Assembly (NCBI GenBank): GCA_020161845.1
Contig: JAIUNK010000002.1
Location: 124,001-188,000, forward strand
Reading direction: 5' to 3'
DNA length: 64,000 bases
From: Actinomycetota bacterium
GTDB lineage: Bacteria; Actinomycetota; Actinomycetes; Actinomycetales; Dermatophilaceae
Under the pieces are notes generated by a model, which was given only the letters and a program-made list of their open reading frames with translations, searched no databases and was not told where the DNA came from. Made by a program: the position numbers and the translations under genes. Positions 34,305-44,024 of this stretch are shown here, piece after piece (position 1 is the first letter of the stretch; each line of letters begins with the position of its first letter).

Positions 34305-36089
34305 CTATCGACCTGCCAGCTCGGCGGGCAACGCCGCTCGCTCGCAGGCGCCGGTCCGGGCCGAGCAGCGGATGCCCGTCGCGCCCGGGCCGGCGCCCCG
34401 CCCCGGTTCCCCGCCGGTGAGCAGCACATGGTCCTCGTCCTCCCACGTCGAGTCGATCGCGGCCATCCCACCGAAGGGGAAGAATCCATCCGGGAGTTCG
34501 AAGGGCGCGAACCGGCCCGACGCCGCGGCCACGGCGCCCCAGCGGAAGCCCTCCGACGAGGCGCTGGCCGACGGCTTCCGCATGACCAGCACGAACCGAC
34601 CCTGCGGGGACCCTCCCCAGCTCATCGCGAGCTCATCGCCGCACCACAGGGGCTGCTCGACCAGGCCACCGGCCGGGGTCCATCGGCGCAGGCAGTCCGC
34701 GGTGCCGGGGCCTACGCGCTGCAGGAGGGCGACCCCGCCGACCGAGGTGGGACCGCCGAACAAGGCCGGCAGGGGGTGCCCGCGCCAGTCCTCGCCGGCC
34801 CGCCAGGTCTGCAGGACGCCACCCTCACCGACCACCAGCGTCTCCCCCAGCCAGGCCAGACCGGACATGCCCGGAGTGGAACGACGGGCGACCTCCGTGC
34901 CGTCGGCCACCCGCACGACCACGACACTCTGCTTCGGTGGCTCACTCGTCGCCGAGCTGGCCGGCGGCGTGAGCTGCAGGTAGGCGAGGTAATCCCCGGA
35001 CGGCGCGGCCCAGCCGTAGCCGATGAGGTCATCGGCGATCGAGCGCACGCTGCGGTCCGGGCCGATCAGCACGATCCGGGCGGGGACCACACCGGTCTGC
35101 GGTGGCCCGGACCCGGAGGCCAGCAGCAGGAAGGTGCCGCGGGGGCTGCTTCCCAGCACCACCGCCGTGAGCGCGGCGGGCAGCGGCACCCGCCCGGCTG
35201 CGTCCACATAGGTCCAGCCCGCCGGGCCGGACCCGGTGACGTATCGGGCGAGCCGGGCCGGTGCTCCGTCGGGCAGGTCCGCAAGAGAGACCACCCGTTC
35301 CTGCAGCGTCCCTTGCGCGGTGGCGACGTCCGGCGTCGGCGTGGGAGCCGGTTCCGGAGCCGAGGTGGCCAGTTGGCGGGCCCCGGCCAGGGCGCCGAGC
35401 AGCGCCACGACCACCACGATCAGGACGGCCAGCCGCCCCGGGCGGCCGAAGCCCCGGCGTCGTCCGCTCGCTGCCGGGCCGCGCATCGCCGCGTCGAGCA
35501 GCCCAGGGTCCGGCGGGCCGCCCGCCGCTGCAGCCGCCGCTCCAGCCGTCGCCAGCGCAGCCGCGATGGACTCCCGCGGGGTGCCGGCCGGCCACGCGCC
35601 GAGCCCGCGGGCCAGATCCGCCCGGACGTCGCGGACCCGGCGCTCCAGCGTCGCCGCCAGGGGCCGAACATCGCTGACGTCGCGATGGATACCGACGTCG
35701 CGATGGTCACCGAGATCGCGATGGTCGCCGACGTCGCCCAGCACGCTCGCCACCAGCGCCGCTCGCGCCGCCGGGTCCAGAGACCGCAACCGCGCCCAGG
35801 TCTGCTGCGCGTCATCCGGCACGCCGTCCGCCACCACCTCGTGCGGCTCCCCCGCCGGCGTCGGCTCCCCCGCCGCCCGGGTCATCGCCCGAACCGCCAG
35901 GTGGGTCTCCACGACGTCGTCGCTATCCGGCCCCCACCCGGCGTACGTCGTGGCCAGCGCCCCAGCCAGCAGCTGCTGCGCGACCGCCTGCTGCCCCGCC
36001 GCGAGCAGCACAGCGCGCGCCCACAGCTCGGCGCCGCGGCGCCCGACGTACGCACGGAACGCCTCCGACCTCGCCCCGTCCCCGGCCAT
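34305..36089 (-). CDS. Degenerate sigma-like domain fused to a membrane-anchored propeller protein
   Basis: The 594-residue protein begins with SEAFRAYVGRRGAELWARAV and QQLLAGALATTYAGWG. These line up with region 2 of the adjacent sigma factor, and LRSLDPAARAALVASVLGD lines up with its pre-region-4 segment. Where the helix-turn-helix should be is a 6-residue repeat (GDHRDV type, from 18-bp DNA repeats). A transmembrane helix (LAVLIVVVVALLGALAG, about 220) and a long extracytoplasmic propeller-like part follow, with WEDEDHVLLTG and a CSARTGACERA end similar to the gene at 32053. Start ATG 36089 (a GTG lies 9 bp upstream). DNA-binding residues look lost; a regulatory decoy or sensor is my inference. 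Confidence 0.65.
   Translation of the reverse strand: MAGDGARSEAFRAYVGRRGAELWARAVLLAAGQQAVAQQLLAGALATTYAGWGPDSDDVVETHLAVRAMTRAAGEPTPAGEPHEVVADGVPDDAQQTWARLRSLDPAARAALVASVLGDVGDHRDLGDHRDVGIHRDVSDVRPLAATLERRVRDVRADLARGLGAWPAGTPRESIAAALATAGAAAAAAGGPPDPGLLDAAMRGPAASGRRRGFGRPGRLAVLIVVVVALLGALAGARQLATSAPEPAPTPTPDVATAQGTLQERVVSLADLPDGAPARLARYVTGSGPAGWTYVDAAGRVPLPAALTAVVLGSSPRGTFLLLASGSGPPQTGVVPARIVLIGPDRSVRSIADDLIGYGWAAPSGDYLAYLQLTPPASSATSEPPKQSVVVVRVADGTEVARRSTPGMSGLAWLGETLVVGEGGVLQTWRAGEDWRGHPLPALFGGPTSVGGVALLQRVGPGTADCLRRWTPAGGLVEQPLWCGDELAMSWGGSPQGRFVLVMRKPSASASSEGFRWGAVAAASGRFAPFELPDGFFPFGGMAAIDSTWEDEDHVLLTGGEPGRGAGPGATGIRCSARTGACERAALPAELAGR
35676..35738. repeat. 18-bp tandem repeat inside the sigma-like fusion gene
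   Basis: Units at 35676-35693, 35694-35711 and 35712-35729 plus a half unit at 35730-35738 share the form GACGTCGCGATGG(A/T)(T/C)(A/G)CC. They encode in-frame six-residue repeats (GDHRDV/L, GIHRDV). Confidence 0.85.
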
Positions 36090-36227
36090 CGACCCCACCC
36101 GTCCAGGCTAGATCGCGGGCCCGCCAGGGCGGCGTCAAGTCCCCGCGACCGAGGCCACCGGCGCGTCCGAGAATGGGCGTCGCCGGGCGACTACTACGTT
36201 GGCCCCAACAGGGGCGAGAGGCAGACG

Positions 36228-38906
36228 ATGGGATTGTGGCGCAGGCTTTTCCGCGCACCGACGCGTGAGCACACCGCACCGGCCAGGGGGCCCCTGCTCG
36301 GCGAAGCCCTCGCCGCCGGGCTGGCCGCCGGGCTGGCCGCCGCCGTCTATACCGTGGCCCAGATCCTCGGCAGGCGGGCCCCGTTCGGCCCGCGGGTCTC
36401 CGCGGTCAACGATCTGGGCGACCAGTTCATCCCGATGCACGCCCAGCTCTGGGACCTGCTGCACGGATCGACCGACAGCGACCTGTTCTTCTCGTGGTCC
36501 TCGGCCGGCGGTCACCCGTTCCTGCCCGATTACGTCGCCTACCTCGCCTCGCCGTTGAACCTGCTGCTTCTGGTGGTGCCGCGCAGCGGCGTGGAGGCGG
36601 CGGTCGCCGCGCTGGTGATCCTGCGCCTCGCGTTGGCGGCCGCGCTGATGACGCACCTCCTGCGTCGGCTGCGCCCCGACGGGCCGGGCTGGGCTTTCGC
36701 GCTGCTCGGCGCGGCCTACGGCACCTGCGCGTGGGCCGTCGACGACGCCTCGTACGTGCCGATGTGGCTGGACGGGTTCGTGGGACTGCCGCTGCTGGTC
36801 CTGGCGGGGCTGTGGGCTCGGGACGGTCGCCGCCCTGTCGCGGGTGTGCTGGCCGTCACCGCCGTGTGGTGGTCGAACTTCTACAGCGCCTACATGGCGA
36901 CGCTCGGCGCCATCCTGCTGATCGTGACGATCCTCCTCGCGGACGGCGCGGACCGACGCGAGTGGTGGCGCACCGCGAGCCGGTACGCCTGGCGCACCGC
37001 GGCGGGCGGCCTGCTCGCCGGGATAGGCCTGATTCCCGAGCTCGTCGCGATCAACGCCTCGGTCACCTCGACGCCGACCCACGTCCAGAACGCGCTGCCG
37101 CTCGCGCCGTACCTGCCCCGTCTCTTCCCCTTCACCGAGGGCGCCGGCCTGTCCCCGTCGCTGGGGTTCGGCACCCTCCCGCTGCTGGCCGCGCTCACCG
37201 TACCGCTGCACCCGGGACTCACCTGGCGACAGCGGATCGTGCTCCCTGCGGGTGTTGCCGTGCTGGTCACGTCGATGACGCTGCCGCAGGGATTCGTCCT
37301 GTGGCACCTCGGCATCGTGCCCAACGGCAGTCCTTGGCGACAGGCCTTCGTGGTGGCCGCCTTGGGGGTGGTGCTGGCCGGGTACGCCGTGTCCGCGGCG
37401 CGTCCCCTGCCCGCCTGGCGCATGCTCGTCCCGGCGGTGGGCCTGGTGGCGCTGGCCCGATGGCTGCCCGGCCACGCTGAGGCCGCCATGCTCACGCGCT
37501 GGACCCAGGCGTGGACCCTCGCCGCGGTAGCCCTGGCGGTCGCCGTGGCGGCAGCGGCCCAGGCCGACCACGCCTCTCGAGCCAACAGAGCCGAGCGATC
37601 GACGCCTGAACTCGGCCGGTGGCTGGTCATCGCCGTCCTCGGCGCGTTCCTCCTCGCCGAGCAGATGATCGGTGCGGTGGTGATCGGCAAGGTCCGCGAC
37701 GTCCGAATCCCCGGGTCCTACGTCTGGGCCGTCGAGGACGCCCGCGTCGGCCCCGCCGTGCGCCCCTGGCGCGCCGATGGAACGCAGTGGCCCGACTACC
37801 GGCTGAACGGGTTGGCCACGACGGGCCTCAACGGCCCGAACGACGGCATGCTGTATGGCGTCCCGACCACGACGTTCTACAGCTCGACCATGCAGCAGGC
37901 GGTCGGCGAGATGTGGATCGGCCTGGGGGCGCCGTACGCCGCGAACGGCCGCATCATCTTTCCCTCCGACGACCCGGGCCTCAACGCGCTGATGGGGGTC
38001 AACGGCCTGCTCACCGGCGACGGCACGGTCCAGCCCCGAGAGGCGCTACCGGTCGTGCGCCGTTCTTCCCTGCAGCCCACCAACCCCCAGACCCCGGTGC
38101 GAAGCGGACCGGGGTCGGCCGTGTTTGCGCGCCGGAACGCCGCGATCGGTGCCCAGGTCTACACCCTGCCCGAGGTCACGGCCCGCCTCGGGGCCAGCCC
38201 TGTGGACCTGAGCACCCCGCTGACACTGAACCCGGGCGACCGCGTCACGATGTCCCTGGAGTGTCGGGCCGGGACCATCCCCCAGCTCTATGCCCCCGAC
38301 TTCGTCGGCGCGTGGACCCAGACCGAGGATTCCGGCCGTGTCGTCGACACGCACCTGCAGCCGAGCGACCGGCGCCGCCGCGGCGTCGAGTCGGGGGTGC
38401 CGGCCCCGACTGCAGGGCCCACCCTGCAGGTCACGGCCCTGAACCAGAGCCAATTGCCCGCTGACCCGGTCGCCTGTCTGGACCCCGACGCGCTCGGCGG
38501 CGCGATCGCCGCAGCCACCGCGCCCGGCGCACGGCCGACCCAGGTCGAACTGCGGGGCTCCCGGATGCGCATCGATCTGGGCCGGCCCGCCGACACCACG
38601 GTCGTCGTCGCGACCGCGGCACAGGACGGCTGGACCTGCACCGCTGACGGCAGCCCGGTCGTGCCGCGGTCGATGGGTGGGCTGTTCGCGGTCCCGCTCA
38701 CCGGTCAGCGCGAGTTGAGCTGCCGGTTCACCCCACCGGGGCTGTGGCGCGGCGCCGCGGTGTCGCTGCTGGGCGCCGCGATGGCCCTCGGGCCCGTGGT
38801 CACGGCACGGCTGCGCACACGGCCGGCGACGCCGCCGAGGCCAAGGCTCAGGAGCGCGGGTGCAGGTCCTGCTCGCGCAGCACGGTCGCGGTGGCCAGTG
38901 CGGTGA
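36228..38906 (+). CDS. YfhO family polytopic membrane protein
   Basis: The 892-residue protein has about 12 transmembrane helices in its first 480 residues and a large outside C-terminal domain, then a last helix (GAAVSLLGAAMALGPVV) and a basic tail. YfhO-type signatures are SAVNDLGDQFIPMHAQLWD, WSSAGGHPFLPDYVAYLASP, FYSAYMATLGAIL and LFPFTEG. The family contains putative lipid-linked glycosyltransferases acting on teichoic acid or other envelope polymers. The ATG at 36228 follows GAGAGG. It ends 59 bp inside the convergent ribH gene. Confidence 0.88.
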   Translation: MGLWRRLFRAPTREHTAPARGPLLGEALAAGLAAGLAAAVYTVAQILGRRAPFGPRVSAVNDLGDQFIPMHAQLWDLLHGSTDSDLFFSWSSAGGHPFLPDYVAYLASPLNLLLLVVPRSGVEAAVAALVILRLALAAALMTHLLRRLRPDGPGWAFALLGAAYGTCAWAVDDASYVPMWLDGFVGLPLLVLAGLWARDGRRPVAGVLAVTAVWWSNFYSAYMATLGAILLIVTILLADGADRREWWRTASRYAWRTAAGGLLAGIGLIPELVAINASVTSTPTHVQNALPLAPYLPRLFPFTEGAGLSPSLGFGTLPLLAALTVPLHPGLTWRQRIVLPAGVAVLVTSMTLPQGFVLWHLGIVPNGSPWRQAFVVAALGVVLAGYAVSAARPLPAWRMLVPAVGLVALARWLPGHAEAAMLTRWTQAWTLAAVALAVAVAAAAQADHASRANRAERSTPELGRWLVIAVLGAFLLAEQMIGAVVIGKVRDVRIPGSYVWAVEDARVGPAVRPWRADGTQWPDYRLNGLATTGLNGPNDGMLYGVPTTTFYSSTMQQAVGEMWIGLGAPYAANGRIIFPSDDPGLNALMGVNGLLTGDGTVQPREALPVVRRSSLQPTNPQTPVRSGPGSAVFARRNAAIGAQVYTLPEVTARLGASPVDLSTPLTLNPGDRVTMSLECRAGTIPQLYAPDFVGAWTQTEDSGRVVDTHLQPSDRRRRGVESGVPAPTAGPTLQVTALNQSQLPADPVACLDPDALGGAIAAATAPGARPTQVELRGSRMRIDLGRPADTTVVVATAAQDGWTCTADGSPVVPRSMGGLFAVPLTGQRELSCRFTPPGLWRGAAVSLLGAAMALGPVVTARLRTRPATPPRPRLRSAGAGPARAARSRWPVR

Positions 38907-39333
38907 TGCCCGCCTCGTAACCCTTGGATTCGCGGCTGCCGTGCACGCCGCACCGATCTCGGGCCTGCATCTCGTTCTCGCAGGTCAGTACGCCGAAGCC
39001 GATGGGGATCCCGGACGCGGTGGAGACCCGGGACAGGCCCTGGGTGACGGACTGGGCGACGTACTCGAAATGCGGAGTGCCCCCCTTGAGGATGATCCCG
39101 AGCGCGACCAGCGCGTCGTACGGCTGGCGGACCAGCCGCGCGCACACCACCGGCAGCTCGAACGCGCCCGGCGTGCGGATCACCGCCGGATCGGTCACCC
39201 CGTGCTCGGACAGGGCGAGCTTGGCTCCGGCGAGCATGCCCTCCATGTACGTCGTGTGCCAGCGCGCCGCCACGATGGCCACCCGCAGGCCCCTGGCGTC
39301 GCCGACCCACCCGGCGTACTGGTCCTCGCCCAT
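38848..39333 (-). CDS. ribH: 6,7-dimethyl-8-ribityllumazine synthase, second copy
   Basis: Lumazine synthase condenses ArPP and dihydroxybutanone phosphate. The 161-residue protein keeps the active-site blocks [53 protein letters not shown] and IGFGVLTCENEMQARDR. It is a clear paralogue of the ribH at 40191-40712, with roughly half the residues equal. It is the last gene of the riboflavin operon, after the transporter, and its end overlaps the convergent YfhO gene by 59 bp. The ATG at 39333 gives the usual length. Confidence 0.92.
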   Translation of the reverse strand: MGEDQYAGWVGDARGLRVAIVAARWHTTYMEGMLAGAKLALSEHGVTDPAVIRTPGAFELPVVCARLVRQPYDALVALGIILKGGTPHFEYVAQSVTQGLSRVSTASGIPIGFGVLTCENEMQARDRCGVHGSRESKGYEAGITALATATVLREQDLHPRS

Positions 39334-39471
39334 CCCGCTCCCCCGTTCACACCGCCGGGGCGCGGCAGGTTGCCGCGCCGGTTCGGTGCCGTCTTCCGGC
39401 AGCCTCATCGGCAGCCACGCCGCGAACTGAGCGAGTTCCCGACCCGGGCGGCGGATTCGGGATCAGGGGCG

Positions 39472-40191
39472 TCAGCGACGGACCGGCTCGGCCGCGCCGT
39501 CGGCGATCGGGGTGCCGTCGGGGCGTTCGGTCCGCGATGCCTTGAGCCAGACGAAGAACCCATAGAGCACCAGCGCGCCGTAGATCGCGTAGAGCACCGC
39601 GCTGGGGTAATACGCGCTGTGCCACAGCAGCGGCACGCCCACCAGGTCGACGCCGATCCAGCACAGCCAGAAGTCGTTCCAGCCGCGCGCCATCGCATAC
39701 GTGGCGACGATCGAGCCCATGAAGATCCAGGCGTCGGTCCAGTAGTACCAGTCCGGGGCGGGCCAGCCGGCCCCCACCCGGGCGAAGACGGCCTGCGCCA
39801 CGAGGACCCCGACCAGCCATGCCACCAGATAGACGAGCCGTTCCCGGCCGGTGGCCCAGCGGGGCGTGATCGCCGGGGCGTCCTTGGCGCGGCCCTGGCG
39901 CATCTGCCGCCACCGCCACCACCCGTAGACGCTGGTGATGATGAAGAACACCTGGCGGGCCGACTGACCGAACAGCGGGTGCCGGCCGTCCTCGCTGGAC
40001 AGCGCCATCCCGAAGAAGACCGTGAACAGGATGACGTTGCCGACGATCCCGATCGGCCAGGCCCACACCCGCCGGCGTAGCCCGCCGATCGCCGAGGCGA
40101 AGCCGAAGAGGTTGCCGATGATCTCGCGCCAATACAGCGGGTAGCCGGCGACCGAGATCTTGGCCTCGAACAGCTGGCGCAACAGGTCCAT
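39472..40191 (-). CDS. PnuC-family transporter, probably riboflavin transporter RibM
   Basis: The 239-residue PnuC-like protein has about seven transmembrane helices (NLFGFASAIGGLRRRVWAWP, VYGWWRWRQM, WYYWTDAWIFMGSIVATY, GVDLVGVPLLW). PnuC proteins take up nicotinamide riboside, but members inside riboflavin operons of actinobacteria (RibM/PnuX) carry riboflavin. This gene lies between two ribH copies in an FMN-riboswitch operon and overlaps the ribH stop (TGATG), so RibM is the better reading. The ATG is at 40191. Confidence 0.85.
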   Translation of the reverse strand: MDLLRQLFEAKISVAGYPLYWREIIGNLFGFASAIGGLRRRVWAWPIGIVGNVILFTVFFGMALSSEDGRHPLFGQSARQVFFIITSVYGWWRWRQMRQGRAKDAPAITPRWATGRERLVYLVAWLVGVLVAQAVFARVGAGWPAPDWYYWTDAWIFMGSIVATYAMARGWNDFWLCWIGVDLVGVPLLWHSAYYPSAVLYAIYGALVLYGFFVWLKASRTERPDGTPIADGAAEPVRR

Positions 40192-40712
40192 CACAGGCCG
40201 TCCCGGAAGGTCGCATCGTCGTCGTGGAAGTCGGAGACACGGGCCCGGTCCAGCTTGGCCAGGGTGGCGGCCATCGCGATCGCGGCCTGCGCCGCCTCGT
40301 AACCCTTGTCCTCGCGGGAGCCCGCCAGCCCCGCCCGGTCCAGGGCCTGCGCCTCGTCGTCGCAGGTCAACAGGCCGAAGCCGATCGGTACACCGGCGTT
40401 GACCGCCACCTGGGTGAGTCCGTTGGTGGCGCCGGAACAGACGTACTCGAAGTGCGGTGTGCCGCCCCGAATCACGACGCCGAGCGCGACCAGCGCGTCG
40501 TACGTCCGGGCCAGCCGGGCGCACGCCACCGGCAGCTCGAAGCTGCCCGGCACCCGCACCACGGCGAGATCCTCACAGCCCGCTTCGCGGACCGCGCGGG
40601 TGGCCCCGTCGATGAGCCCGGCCATCACCTGCTCATGCCAGGTGGAGGCGACGATCGCCACGTGCAGCCCGGTGCCGTCGGCGACGAGCTGGGGGGAGCC
40701 ATGTCCGGCCAT
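40191..40712 (-). CDS. ribH: 6,7-dimethyl-8-ribityllumazine synthase, first copy
   Basis: The 173-residue lumazine synthase has [54 protein letters not shown] and [19 protein letters not shown], all as expected for the active site. It lies 2 bp after ribBA and overlaps the ribM-like gene. It is closer to the usual actinobacterial sequence and position than the second copy, so it is likely the main enzyme. The start is the ATG at 40712. Confidence 0.95.
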   Translation of the reverse strand: MAGHGSPQLVADGTGLHVAIVASTWHEQVMAGLIDGATRAVREAGCEDLAVVRVPGSFELPVACARLARTYDALVALGVVIRGGTPHFEYVCSGATNGLTQVAVNAGVPIGFGLLTCDDEAQALDRAGLAGSREDKGYEAAQAAIAMAATLAKLDRARVSDFHDDDATFRDGL

Positions 40713-40714
40713 GA

Positions 40715-42097
40715 TCAACCTTCCGTCGTCAGGGCAGCCCACGGGGCTGCGTAGGGGGTGGCGCTCGGGCCGGCAGTGGGATCCGTCAGCGCCACCGCGA
40801 GGGCGGCCGGGCCGAACGTTCCGGCCAGCAGGTGCCCCATCCGGTCCCGCTTGGTCGCCAGGTAGCCGGCATTCGCCGGGTTGGCCTCGACGTGCAGCGG
40901 GCGCCGGTCGAGGACGTCGAGCCCGGCCCGGCGCAGGGCGTCGACCTTGTCGGGATTGTTGGTCAGCAACACCAGGGTCTCGATGCCGAGGTCGGCCAGG
41001 ACGGCCGCGGCCCCGCCGTACTCCCGGTCGTCCACCGGCAGCCCCAGGCGCAACTGGGCATCGACGGTGTCGGCGCCGCCGTCCTGCAGGTGATAGGCCG
41101 CGAGCTTGGCCAGCAACCCCACCCCCCGACCCTCGTGGCCCCGCACGTAGACGACGACGCCCGGCTCGAGCGCGACGGCGGCCATCGCGGCCTGCAGCTG
41201 GGGCCCGCAGTCGCACCGCAGCGAGGCGAACGCGTCGCCGGTCAGGCATTCCGAGTGCACCCGGACCAGCGGCGGCCGATCGGCGCCGCCCGCCCCGAGC
41301 GGCCCGACCAGCGCGACGATCTCGGCGCCGGTGACGCGGTCGGCGTAGCCGACGATGCGGAACAGACCGTACGGCGTGGGCAGGCTCGCCTCGTCGCGGC
41401 GTTCGACCCGGCCCGGTACCGGCGTGGGCCGGTCGGCGGCCGGTGCGTCGCCCTCGTGCCGGCGCCGCCACGCGATCAGGTCCGCGATGGTGACCACCGG
41501 CAGGCCCTGCTCCGCCCCGAGCGCCAGCACCGCCGCCGTCCGCATCATCGTGCCGTCGTCGTGGACCAGCTCGCCGATGGCCCCCACCGGCTCCAGCCCG
41601 GCCAGGCGCGCCAGGTCGACCGCGGCCTCGGTGTGGCCGGCCCGCTCCAGGACCCCGCCGTCCCGGGCCCGCAGCGGCACGACGTGGCCGGGGCGGATCA
41701 GGTCCGCCGGCGTGCTGGCGGGGTCGGCGAGCAGCCGGATGGTGCGGGCCCGATCGGCGGCGCTGATGCCGGTGCCGATGCCGGTCGCGGCGTCGCAGGT
41801 GATCGTGTAGGCGGTCCGCCGTGGGTCCTGGTTGTCGGCGACCATCGGCGGCAGATCGAGGGCATCGGCGCGGCGCCCCGGCATCGGGGCGCACAGGTAG
41901 CCGGAGGTGTGCCGGATCGTCCAGGCCAGCCACGACGTTGTCAGGGTCTGCGCGGCGAGGATGACGTCGCCCTCGTTCTCGCGGTCCGCGTCGTCCAGGA
42001 CGAGCACCGGCCGACCCTCGCGCAGCGCGGCCAGGGCCTGCGGGATCGTCGCGAAGCCGCCGGCCCGCCGCGGTGCGGCGGCCGGCCCCCCAGTCAT
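40715..42097 (-). CDS. ribBA: Bifunctional DHBP synthase / GTP cyclohydrolase II
   Basis: This bifunctional enzyme supplies both riboflavin precursors. The N-terminal domain makes dihydroxybutanone phosphate from ribulose 5-phosphate ([32 protein letters not shown]). The C-terminal domain opens GTP (zinc site [18 protein letters not shown], then [14 protein letters not shown]). It is 460 residues, slightly longer than usual because of a variable linker. The ATG at 42097 overlaps the ribE stop (ATGA). Confidence 0.97.
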   Translation of the reverse strand: MTGGPAAAPRRAGGFATIPQALAALREGRPVLVLDDADRENEGDVILAAQTLTTSWLAWTIRHTSGYLCAPMPGRRADALDLPPMVADNQDPRRTAYTITCDAATGIGTGISAADRARTIRLLADPASTPADLIRPGHVVPLRARDGGVLERAGHTEAAVDLARLAGLEPVGAIGELVHDDGTMMRTAAVLALGAEQGLPVVTIADLIAWRRRHEGDAPAADRPTPVPGRVERRDEASLPTPYGLFRIVGYADRVTGAEIVALVGPLGAGGADRPPLVRVHSECLTGDAFASLRCDCGPQLQAAMAAVALEPGVVVYVRGHEGRGVGLLAKLAAYHLQDGGADTVDAQLRLGLPVDDREYGGAAAVLADLGIETLVLLTNNPDKVDALRRAGLDVLDRRPLHVEANPANAGYLATKRDRMGHLLAGTFGPAALAVALTDPTAGPSATPYAAPWAALTTEG

Positions 42098-42705
42098 GCC
42101 GGCACCTCCGGCGTCGTTCGGGGCGCCAGCAACCGCTCGACGTACTTCGCGATCACGTCCACCTCCACGTTGACCAGTCCACCCACGGGCAGCGCCCCCA
42201 GCGTGGTGGCCGCGAGCGTCGTCGGGATCAGGCTCACGTCGAAGTCCTGCGCGCCCAGCCGGGAGACGGTCAGGGACACCCCGTCGAGGGTGATCGAGCC
42301 CTTGGCCACGACGTACGGCGCGAGGGCCGGCGGCAGCGCGAACGTCACCACCTCCCAGTTCTCGCCCGGCGTACGGCCCAGGCAGGTGGTCGTCGCGTCG
42401 ACATGGCCCTGCACGACGTGGCCGCCGAACCGGCCGTCGGCGCGCATCGCCCGCTCCAGGTTGACCGGGCTGCCGGGCTGCAACGCGCCGAGGCTGCTGC
42501 GGTCCAGGCTCTCCTGCATGACGTCGACCGTAAACGTGGCGGTGTCGTGGCCGGTGACGGTCAGGCAGACCCCGTTCACGGCGATGGAGGCGCCGGGCGC
42601 GGCATCGGCGACGACGGTCGGTCCGTGCAGGTGCAGGACCACCGAATCGGGACCGCGCTCCACGCGCTCGACTCGGCCGAGTTCCTCGACGATTCCGGTG
42701 AACAT
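42094..42705 (-). CDS. ribE: Riboflavin synthase alpha subunit
   Basis: The enzyme dismutates two ribityllumazines to riboflavin. The 203-residue protein has two lumazine-binding barrels: [13 protein letters not shown] and [15 protein letters not shown] in the first, [15 protein letters not shown] and [15 protein letters not shown] in the second. The ATG at 42705 directly follows the ribD stop, and the stop overlaps ribBA. Confidence 0.96.
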   Translation of the reverse strand: MFTGIVEELGRVERVERGPDSVVLHLHGPTVVADAAPGASIAVNGVCLTVTGHDTATFTVDVMQESLDRSSLGALQPGSPVNLERAMRADGRFGGHVVQGHVDATTTCLGRTPGENWEVVTFALPPALAPYVVAKGSITLDGVSLTVSRLGAQDFDVSLIPTTLAATTLGALPVGGLVNVEVDVIAKYVERLLAPRTTPEVPA

Positions 42706-43818
42706 TCAGCTCGCCTCCTGGCTTCTTCCGGTCAGATGCGCGTCGCCGACGGGCCGCTCGCCCGCCCTGCGCACGCGCGGGCGCAGCCGCACGCGCACGT
42801 CGAAGCCCGCCTCGGCGGAGCCCAGGACGTCGGCGTCGGTCAGGTCGAGGCGGTACGCCGCGGCCAGCGTGCCCACCCCCAGGTCGCCCACGGCGGTCGG
42901 GCCGCTGCCGAGCAGGACCGGCGCGACATACGCCAGCACCTCATCCACCAGCCCGGCCCGCAGGAACGCCGCGGCCACTCGCGGGCCGCCCTCCAGCCAG
43001 ACCTGCCGGATCCCGCGGCCGTGCAGGTCGGCCAGGACGGCGGCCGGGTCGTGCGTGCGCAGCTGCACGGTCGGTGCCGCCTCGTCGAGCACCCGGGCGC
43101 CGGCGGGCAGGTCGCGGTGCCCGACGACGACCCGCAGCGGTTGCGCGCCCTGCAACCGGCCGGCGGCGTCGCGCACCGTCAGCCGCGGATCGTCGGCGAG
43201 CACGGTCCCGGTGCCGACCACGATCGCGCCGCAGAGCGCCCGTCGGGCGTGCACATCGCTGCGGGCGGCGGCGCCGGTGATCCACTGGCTGGTGCCGTCG
43301 GCGGCGGCCGACCGTCCATCGAGGCTGGCCGCGAACTTCCACGTGACCACGGGCCGACCGAGCTCCATGGCGGCGGACCAGGCCGCGTTGAGCGCGGCCG
43401 CGTCGGCCTCGAACAGGCCCGCGTCCACCCGCAGGCCCGCCGCGGCGAGGGTCCGCGCCCCACCGGCGGCCTTCGGGTTGGGGTCGACCTGGGCGTAGAC
43501 GACCCGGGCGAGGCCCGCGTCGATGAGGGCGCGGCTGCACGGTCCGGTGCGCCCCACGTGGTCGCACGGCTCCAAGGTGACGTACGCCGTGCCGCCGCGG
43601 GCCCGCTCCCCGGCCTTGGCCAGCGCGTCGACCTCGGCGTGCCGCGTGCCCGAGCCGCGATGCCAACCGACCCCGACGACCGATCCCGCCGCGTCGGCGA
43701 TCACCGCGCCCACCCGGGGGTTGGGGTCGACCAGCGGGCCTCGCGCGGCCGCCTGCAGGGCGCGGCGCATGGCGCGAACGTCCGCCCGGTTCCAGGTGGT
43801 CCCGGCGACCGCTGTCAT
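42706..43818 (-). CDS. ribD: Bifunctional pyrimidine deaminase / reductase
   Basis: RibD deaminates and then reduces the pyrimidine intermediate of riboflavin synthesis. The 370-residue protein has an N-terminal deaminase domain with zinc ligands in TRHAEVDAL and TLEPCDHVGRTGPC. The C-terminal reductase domain includes TWKFAASLDGRSAAADGTSQ, RRALCGAIVVGTGTVLADDP and VWLEGGPRVAAAFL. It is the first gene of the operon, about 290 bp after the FMN riboswitch. Confidence 0.96.
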   Translation of the reverse strand: MTAVAGTTWNRADVRAMRRALQAAARGPLVDPNPRVGAVIADAAGSVVGVGWHRGSGTRHAEVDALAKAGERARGGTAYVTLEPCDHVGRTGPCSRALIDAGLARVVYAQVDPNPKAAGGARTLAAAGLRVDAGLFEADAAALNAAWSAAMELGRPVVTWKFAASLDGRSAAADGTSQWITGAAARSDVHARRALCGAIVVGTGTVLADDPRLTVRDAAGRLQGAQPLRVVVGHRDLPAGARVLDEAAPTVQLRTHDPAAVLADLHGRGIRQVWLEGGPRVAAAFLRAGLVDEVLAYVAPVLLGSGPTAVGDLGVGTLAAAYRLDLTDADVLGSAEAGFDVRVRLRPRVRRAGERPVGDAHLTGRSQEAS

Positions 43819-44024
43819 CGTCCCGCCTCCGCCCTTTGCTGGTCGTGCTCAGCTCAGCTCAGCTCCATGTCCGGGCCGTGATCGGCCCGGCCGGCGGGCT
43901 CCGGGGAGGTCGGCGGGAGAGCACGCGGACGCCGACCCGTCGGCACCGGACTCCGACCCCTGGGGCAGCCGGCCCCGGGATCGATCGATCCCCGTGACCG
44001 AGCCGGCACGGCCCGGACACGCAT

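Noticed and set aside
35676..35738. CRISPR-like repeats
   Set aside because: Units are contiguous, 18 bp and in frame within a coding gene, with no spacers. Other repeats in the window (23638, 56190, 60973) are likewise simple tandem repeats.
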